From an uncultured Bacteroidales bacterium (GTDB lineage Bacteria; Bacteroidota; Bacteroidia; Bacteroidales; UBA932): a stretch of DNA of 8,556 nucleotides. Position numbers and translations under genes: made by a program. The stretch lies in the NCBI GenBank assembly GCA_946549475.1, contig CAMNQO010000069.1, positions 1 through 8,556 on the forward strand. Direction: 5' to 3'. Positions 7,830 through 8,556 of the stretch are shown piece after piece. Numbering within the stretch: position 1 is the stretch's first letter; the number at the start of each line of letters is the position of its first letter. The notes under the pieces are model-generated. The model saw only the letters and a program-made list of their open reading frames with translations, made no database searches and was not told where the DNA came from.

Positions 7830-7856
7830 TTTTCAAAAAAATTTTCAAAAAAATTT
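7830..7856 (+). repeat. Tandem A/T-tract repeat upstream of the rRNA promoter
   Basis: The 15-base unit TTTTCAAAAAAATTT occurs at 7830-7844 and again at 7842-7856, sharing three bases, so the period is 12. The last bases of the second copy form the start of the -33 element. Its position and A/T-tract make-up resemble an UP element that binds the RNA polymerase alpha C-terminal domains or bends DNA. The repeat is seen directly; the role is inferred. Confidence 0.6.
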
Positions 7857-7884
7857 GTCGAATCAAAAAAGTTGCGTATCTTTG
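7854..7884 (+). promoter_or_regulatory. Bacteroidetes-type promoter of the rRNA operon
   Basis: A -33 element TTTG (7854-7857), a 19-base spacer and a -7 element TATCTTTG (7877-7884) match the Bacteroidetes sigma-ABfr consensus TTTG / TAnnTTTG. With the A/T-tract repeat directly upstream and the 16S gene about 300 bases downstream, this is the expected strong rRNA promoter. Transcription should begin within a few bases after 7884, at about 7887-7891. Confidence 0.85.
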
Positions 7885-7887
7885 CAG

Positions 7888-7906
7888 CCCGTTTGGGAAA
7901 AACGGG
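7888..7906 (+). promoter_or_regulatory. Hairpin at the predicted 5' end of the rRNA transcript
   Basis: CCCGTTT (7888-7894) pairs perfectly with AAACGGG (7900-7906) around the loop GGGAA. It begins four bases after the -7 element, so the nascent RNA would start with, or within, this stem. No T-run follows, so it is not an intrinsic terminator. Confidence 0.55.
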
Positions 7907-7908
7907 AA

Positions 7909-7919
7909 GTTCATTGACA
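7909..7919 (+). promoter_or_regulatory. Possible boxA antitermination element
   Basis: GTTCATTGACA resembles the rRNA boxA consensus (TGCTCTTTGA-like) with mismatches. It lies early in the leader, where NusB/NusE (S10) would load to protect rRNA transcription from Rho. The match is partial and rests on position as much as on sequence. Confidence 0.4.
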
Positions 7920-7930
7920 AGACTGTGAAA

Positions 7931-7953
7931 GCATCATATTCGAAATATGATGT
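7931..7953 (+). other. Perfect 9-bp hairpin in the rRNA leader
   Basis: CATCATATT (7932-7940) and AATATGATG (7944-7952) are exact reverse complements around the loop CGA, and a G-U pair (7931 and 7953) can close the base. Copies of TGACAAG flank it at 7915-7921 and 7953-7959. No T-tract follows, so it is not an intrinsic terminator. It may be a boxB-like or protein-binding stem; the role is unknown. Confidence 0.55.
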
Positions 7954-8051
7954 GACAAGTACAAGCAAGTACCGAACCAAGGAAACACAAAGTTGTTTTC
8001 AAGAATTCGAGAGCGTTGATTCTTTTAGAATTATAATTCCGAATTATTTTT

Positions 8052-8127
8052 CGTCAGGACAAGGAAGACGCAGCGATGAGGCGTGAGCGACCTTGATGGT
8101 CGCGACCGTCGAAGAGCAAGTCTGACG
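8052..8127 (+). other. Stem-loop domain in the distal rRNA leader
   Basis: CGTCAGGAC (8052-8060) can pair with GTCTGACG (8120-8127), giving eight base pairs with one bulged G. The stem encloses a local hairpin, GCGACC (8087-8092) with GGTCGC (8098-8103) around TTGAT. GGTCGCGACC (8098-8107) is also self-complementary. A second copy of GTCAGG at 8161-8166 could compete for the 8121-8126 arm. The domain sits just ahead of the 16S start and may guide processing or folding. The pairings were found by eye, without energy calculation. Confidence 0.45.
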
Positions 8128-8190
8128 CAGTAATGGCGAAAAAGAAGCGGAAAGAGCTTTGTCAGGATTATGCTAAAGATTTAAAATTAT

Positions 8191-8556
8191 ACAATGAAGA
8201 GTTTGATCCTGGCTCAGGATGAACGCTAGCGGCAGGCTTAACACATGCAAGTCGAGGGGCATCGTGAGGAGGTAGCAATACCACCTTGACGGCGACCGGC
8301 GTAAGGGTGCGTAACGCGTGAGCAACTTGCCCGTATCAGGGGGATAATCGGCGGAAACGCCGTCTAATACCGCATAACATGTGAGGGGGCATCCCCTTTC
8401 ATTGAAATATTCATAGGATACGGATGGGCTCGCGTGACATTAGGCAGTTGGCGGGGTAACGGCCCACCAAACCGACGATGTCTAGGGGAACTGAGAGGTT
8501 AATCCCCCACACTGGAACTGAGACACGGTCCAGACTCCTACGGGAGGCAGCAGTGA
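8191..8556 (+). rRNA. rrs: 16S ribosomal RNA, 5' part (cut by the window end)
   Basis: The small-subunit rRNA gene is identified by the universal start AGAGTTTGATCCTGGCTCAG (8198-8217, E. coli 8-27) and by the conserved block ACTCCTACGGGAGGCAGCAG (8534-8553, E. coli 338-357). Aligning the start with E. coli puts the mature 5' end at about 8191. The window therefore covers the first 366 bases, including V1 and V2, and stops before V3. GATGAACGCTAGCGGCAGG followed by CTTAACACATGCAAGTCGAGGGGCA, and CTAGGGGAACTGAGAGG further on, are Bacteroidales-like. It is co-directional with the preceding protein genes. The exact mature end depends on processing and may differ by a few bases. Confidence 0.97.

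Larger units (their letters stand above)
7885..8190 (+). other. Non-coding 5' leader of the rRNA transcript
   Basis: This stretch lies between the -7 element and the mature 16S 5' end. I see no protein gene in it. It contains a hairpin at the predicted transcript start (7888-7906), a boxA-like sequence (7909-7919), a 9-bp hairpin (7931-7953), a direct repeat of CAAGTAC (7956-7962 and 7966-7972), an A/T palindrome GAATTATAATTC (8028-8039) and a G/C-rich structured part (8052-8127). Such leaders normally carry antitermination signals and one arm of the 16S processing stem; the partner arm would lie beyond the window. Confidence 0.7.

Noticed and set aside
7812..7834. Intrinsic terminator after the GH3 gene
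   Set aside because: The stem is only three base pairs (GGC/GCC). The T-rich run is better explained as part of the promoter A/T tracts.
8045..8052. TATTTTTC as a second -7 element (P2) for the rRNA operon
   Set aside because: The last base differs from TAnnTTTG, and the nearest upstream TTG (8016-8018) leaves a 26-base spacer, well beyond the usual 19-21.
7817..8086. 89-codon plus-strand open frame after the GH3 gene
   Set aside because: It begins at a TTG overlapping the GH3 stop and runs straight through the rRNA promoter and leader. Its Lys/Phe-rich start is only the A/T tracts translated.
1..8556. CRISPR array, insertion sequence, tRNA or defence island
   Set aside because: There are no regularly spaced repeats, no transposase-like frame, no tRNA-like cloverleaf and no defence-type domains; the genes are housekeeping plus one glycosidase.

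Overview
The window looks like a chromosomal stretch from a GC-rich member of the Bacteroidales (Bacteroidetes), probably gut-associated. Three things support this. The rRNA promoter has the Bacteroidetes form (TTTG, 19 bases, TATCTTTG) rather than the sigma-70 form. The 16S start carries Bacteroidales-like wording (GATGAACGCTAGCGGCAGG, then CTAGGGGAACTGAGAGG). The cluster also contains a DUF4954-type protein, a family I know mainly from Bacteroidetes and spirochaetes. The family within the order cannot be fixed by eye; the 16S reads closer to Rikenellaceae-like than to Bacteroides-like sequences.

Layout: everything is on the + strand. Bases 1-7820 hold six tightly packed genes: the 3' part of recA, trpS, rlmN, recX, a DUF4954 beta-helix protein and a secreted GH3 glycosidase. 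The junctions are 0, 1, -8, -22 and +10 bases, so co-transcription and translational coupling are likely. Bases 7821-8190 are non-coding. They hold an A/T-tract repeat, the rRNA promoter and a roughly 300-base structured leader. The 16S rRNA gene begins at about 8191 and runs off the window after its first 366 bases.

How it fits together: RecA (strand exchange, SOS) and RecX (RecA modulator) bracket two translation genes, TrpRS (tRNA charging) and RlmN (23S/tRNA m2A methylation). DUF4954 starts inside the end of recX and has no assigned function. The GH3 enzyme has a signal peptide and intact catalytic residues and would act in the periplasm; its place here looks like operon tail-sharing rather than a polysaccharide utilisation locus, since no SusC/D genes are visible.

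No CRISPR array, insertion sequence, tRNA, phage gene or clear new defence system is visible. The least explained items are the DUF4954 protein coupled to recX and the rRNA leader, which has a hairpin at the predicted transcript start and two alternative long-range pairings.
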